A stretch of DNA of 13,011 bases from the NCBI GenBank assembly GCA_020345785.1, contig CP070771.1:3727964-3740974 (forward strand). The letters run 5' to 3'. This DNA comes from Desulfobacterales bacterium. GTDB taxonomy: Bacteria; Desulfobacterota; Desulfobacteria; Desulfobacterales; JAFDCJ01. Below are positions 10,862 to 13,011 of this stretch, in pieces. A model generated the notes under the pieces. It did not search any database. It was not told the DNA's origin and saw nothing but the letters and a program-made list of their open reading frames with translations. The position numbers and the translations under genes are program-made. How positions within the stretch are numbered: position 1 is the stretch's first letter; each line of letters opens with the position of its first letter.

Positions 10862-13011
10862 ATGGGAAGTATTGACCATCTCCCATCAAAAATAGCTGAG
10901 TATCTGCAGTCACTCTTCAAATCCGAGCGCCTGGGAGCCCAGGTAACCTTTCAAACCGTCCTGCCGGAAAATCCTGCGCGCTGGTCGTCGACACGCGCGC
11001 AATGGTCGGGTGCAATTCAAAAAGCGCTTCGTGCTCAAGGGATTCGGAGGCTTTATCGACATCAGGCCCAAGCCATTGATTTGATTCAAAGCGGCCGGCA
11101 TGTTATTGTCGCCACCCCCACCGCCAGCGGAAAAACATTAATTTATAACCTGCCGGTGCTGGATAGATTCGAGAAAAATATCCGCTCAAAAAGCTTGTAT
11201 ATATTTCCCCTAAAAGCGCTGGCCCAGGATCAGCTGCGGGCTTTTGAACAGGCGGCCGCTCACTTCGAAGGTGTAAAACCGACGGCTGCAATATATGATG
11301 GTGACACCAGCGCCTATCGGCGCAAGCGAATCAGAGAGGCGCCGCCCAATGTTATTTTAACCAACCCTGAAATGCTGCACCTTTCCTTCCTGGCATACCA
11401 CCGGAAATGGCAGACTTTCTATGAAGATCTGCACACGGTGGTGGTTGATGAAGTTCACGCGTACCGTGGCGTGTTGGGATCGCATGTGGCCCAGATCTTC
11501 CGGCGATTGCAAAGAATATGCCGACGCTACGGATCATCGCCGACCTTCGTTTTTAGTTCTGCAACCGTCGCAGAACCGGCAGTGTTGGCCCGGCAGTTGA
11601 CCGGCCTTGCCGTGCAGCAGATCACCCAATCCGGCGCGCCGCGTGGTAAACGCCATATTGTATTTATCAATCCGGATACCGGAGCGGCCCAAGCCGCCAT
11701 CCTACTGTTAAAGGCCGCTCTGCCCAGGGAGTTGCGAACCATCGTCTACACCCAGTCGCGCAAACTGACGGAATTGATTGCACTCTGGGCCGCCAATCAG
11801 GCCGGCAAATTCGCGCGTCGAATTAGTGCTTATCGCGCAGGTTTTCTACCGGAAGAACGCCGTGATATTGAGTCACGTCTTGCAAGCGGCGATCTTCTGG
11901 CGGTCATCTCCACCAGTGCCCTTGAGTTGGGCATTGATATCGGGGATCTGGATTTGTGTGTTCTGGTCGGATATCCCGGTACAGTGGTATCCACCTGGCA
12001 GCGGGGCGGCCGGGTAGGGCGCAGCGGACAGGACTCCGCATTGATCCTGATTGCCGGCGAAGACGCTCTGGACCAGTTCTTCATGCGAAATCCCGCTGAT
12101 TTCATCAACCGCGAGCCGGAAGCAGCGGTTGTGAACCCGTATAATGCCAAAATTATGGCCCAACACTTGGAGTGTGCCGCTGCGGAACTTCCCCTTAAAA
12201 CCAACGAGCCCATATTCGGCAACGATAAGGTAAGCGCCGCTGCAAATCGCCTTGAGATGGACGGCAGACTTCTGCGCAGCGCCGACGGCAAAGAACTGTA
12301 TGCACGGCGCAAATTGCCTCACCGCGATGTGGACATCAGGGGTGCCGGGAATCGATATCGGATCATTGACAGCGTCTCCGGAGAAAACTGCGGCGAGATC
12401 GACGAATTAAGAGCCTTTCACGAAACTCACCCCGGGGCGGTCTATCTTCACCGGGGAGTGACATATATTGTCGATTCCCTCGATTTAAATGCCCACACCA
12501 TTACGGCAACCAAAACCGCTGTGAATTATTACACCCAGGTGAGGGGTTATAAGGAAACCGAAATTCTGAATATTTACGACCAGAAGCCGGCCTGGGGCAC
12601 TACGGTTTACACCGGACAACTCAAAGTAACCGACCAGGTAACCCAATATGAAATGCGGCAGATTCATACCAAAAAAATGATAAAGAAAGTCGATCTGGAT
12701 CTTCCGCCTCAGATATTTGAAACCGAAGGGCTTTGGTTTGAAATACCTCAGACAGTATATCGGGCGGCTGAGTCCAGCGGATTGGATTTTCTGGGAGGCA
12801 TTCACGCCATGGAGCATGCCGCCATCGGCATCTTCCCGCTGCTGGTGCTGGCTGATCGCAATGATCTTGGGGGACTGTCTACCTTATATCATCCTCAGCT
12901 GCACAGTGCCGCCGTTTTCATCTATGACGGCATTCCCGGCGGGGCCGGCTTGAATCGCCAGGCATTCCGGAGGGCGGAAAGTCTGCTGGAATACACCCTG
13001 CGAGTAGTTTC
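10862..13011 (+). CDS. MrfA/YprA-type DEAD/DEAH-box helicase (3' end beyond the window)
   Basis: An open reading frame of 716 codons continues past the window end. Superfamily 2 motifs are all present: TPTASGKT (85-92), PLKALAQDQ, TNPEML, DEVH (196-199), SAT (233-235), IVYTQSRK, STSALELGIDIG and QRGGRVGRSGQ (380-390). The C-terminal part has the MZB/DUF1998 features HAMEHA (about 648) and YDGIPGGAG (688-696). B. subtilis MrfA is a 3'-to-5' helicase for mitomycin-lesion repair, of about 750 aa with a four-cysteine zinc site at the extreme C-terminus. That site would lie just beyond this window. The ATG at 10862 is the only ATG after the in-frame stop at 10841, but it has no good ribosome binding site. 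A partner nuclease such as MrfB/YprB, if present, is not visible here. Confidence 0.92.
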   Translation, partial: MGSIDHLPSKIAEYLQSLFKSERLGAQVTFQTVLPENPARWSSTRAQWSGAIQKALRAQGIRRLYRHQAQAIDLIQSGRHVIVATPTASGKTLIYNLPVLDRFEKNIRSKSLYIFPLKALAQDQLRAFEQAAAHFEGVKPTAAIYDGDTSAYRRKRIREAPPNVILTNPEMLHLSFLAYHRKWQTFYEDLHTVVVDEVHAYRGVLGSHVAQIFRRLQRICRRYGSSPTFVFSSATVAEPAVLARQLTGLAVQQITQSGAPRGKRHIVFINPDTGAAQAAILLLKAALPRELRTIVYTQSRKLTELIALWAANQAGKFARRISAYRAGFLPEERRDIESRLASGDLLAVISTSALELGIDIGDLDLCVLVGYPGTVVSTWQRGGRVGRSGQDSALILIAGEDALDQFFMRNPADFINREPEAAVVNPYNAKIMAQHLECAAAELPLKTNEPIFGNDKVSAAANRLEMDGRLLRSADGKELYARRKLPHRDVDIRGAGNRYRIIDSVSGENCGEIDELRAFHETHPGAVYLHRGVTYIVDSLDLNAHTITATKTAVNYYTQVRGYKETEILNIYDQKPAWGTTVYTGQLKVTDQVTQYEMRQIHTKKMIKKVDLDLPPQIFETEGLWFEIPQTVYRAAESSGLDFLGGIHAMEHAAIGIFPLLVLADRNDLGGLSTLYHPQLHSAAVFIYDGIPGGAGLNRQAFRRAESLLEYTLRVV

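Overview
The window reads as chromosome of a Gram-negative bacterium with an outer membrane: it carries a lipobox lipoprotein, a signal-peptide protein and single-pass envelope proteins. The gene content (LarB, GuaA, EF-P, an MrfA/YprA-type helicase), together with intergenic DNA packed with short GAACATC/TTCGATG-type repeats, is what I would expect of a sulfate-reducer-like deltaproteobacterium (Desulfobacterota). That placement is inference. There is no rRNA or tRNA, no phage or transposase gene, and no CRISPR array.

Layout. (1) 1-487: a diverged copy of a dispersed repeat, then a 34-codon ORF with a good ribosome binding site. (2) 488-4146, + strand: three uncharacterised envelope genes. 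They are a 665-aa acidic, membrane-anchored coiled-coil protein ending in LRR-like repeats, a 187-aa exported protein, and a 131-aa lipoprotein. The first two share a 94-residue domain that aligns without gaps. (3) 4470-8583, - strand: a likely operon guaA (GMP synthase) - 322-aa membrane coiled-coil protein - larB, with gaps of 6-7 bases. A 41-codon ORF overlaps the guaA start by ATGA, and a good sigma70-like promoter lies above it. A separate 118-aa helical protein gene lies beyond larB. (4) 8754-9548, + strand: a divergent TrpF-like barrel protein lacking the catalytic cysteine. (5) 9993-10556: efp. (6) 10862 to the window end: an MrfA-type helicase, cut off by the window edge.

The most unusual content is between the genes. 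Most of the longer gaps downstream of position 2485 are filled by one family of composite repeat with recognisable ends (GTTTGATC...GAAACT at one, AGTTTCATACGAGG at the other). It is present in both orientations at about 2500-2850, 4920-5200, 9514-9833 and 10557-10840, with a diverged piece at 85-247. In and around these copies are tandem arrays whose period is 7 bp although the unit sequence differs from array to array. The cleanest arrays contain five or six units (35 or 42 bp). Small perfect palindromes of the type TCCGCC-n-GGCGGA interrupt the repeats at different points in different copies. Several arrays start at, end at or run across stop codons.

How the genes work together: guaA makes GMP, and larB begins nickel-pincer cofactor synthesis from NaAD, a metabolite of NAD biosynthesis. 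Their operon partner is a membrane coiled-coil protein of unknown role. The 488-4146 genes may form a cell-envelope assembly, judged only by paralogy, shared strand and predicted location.
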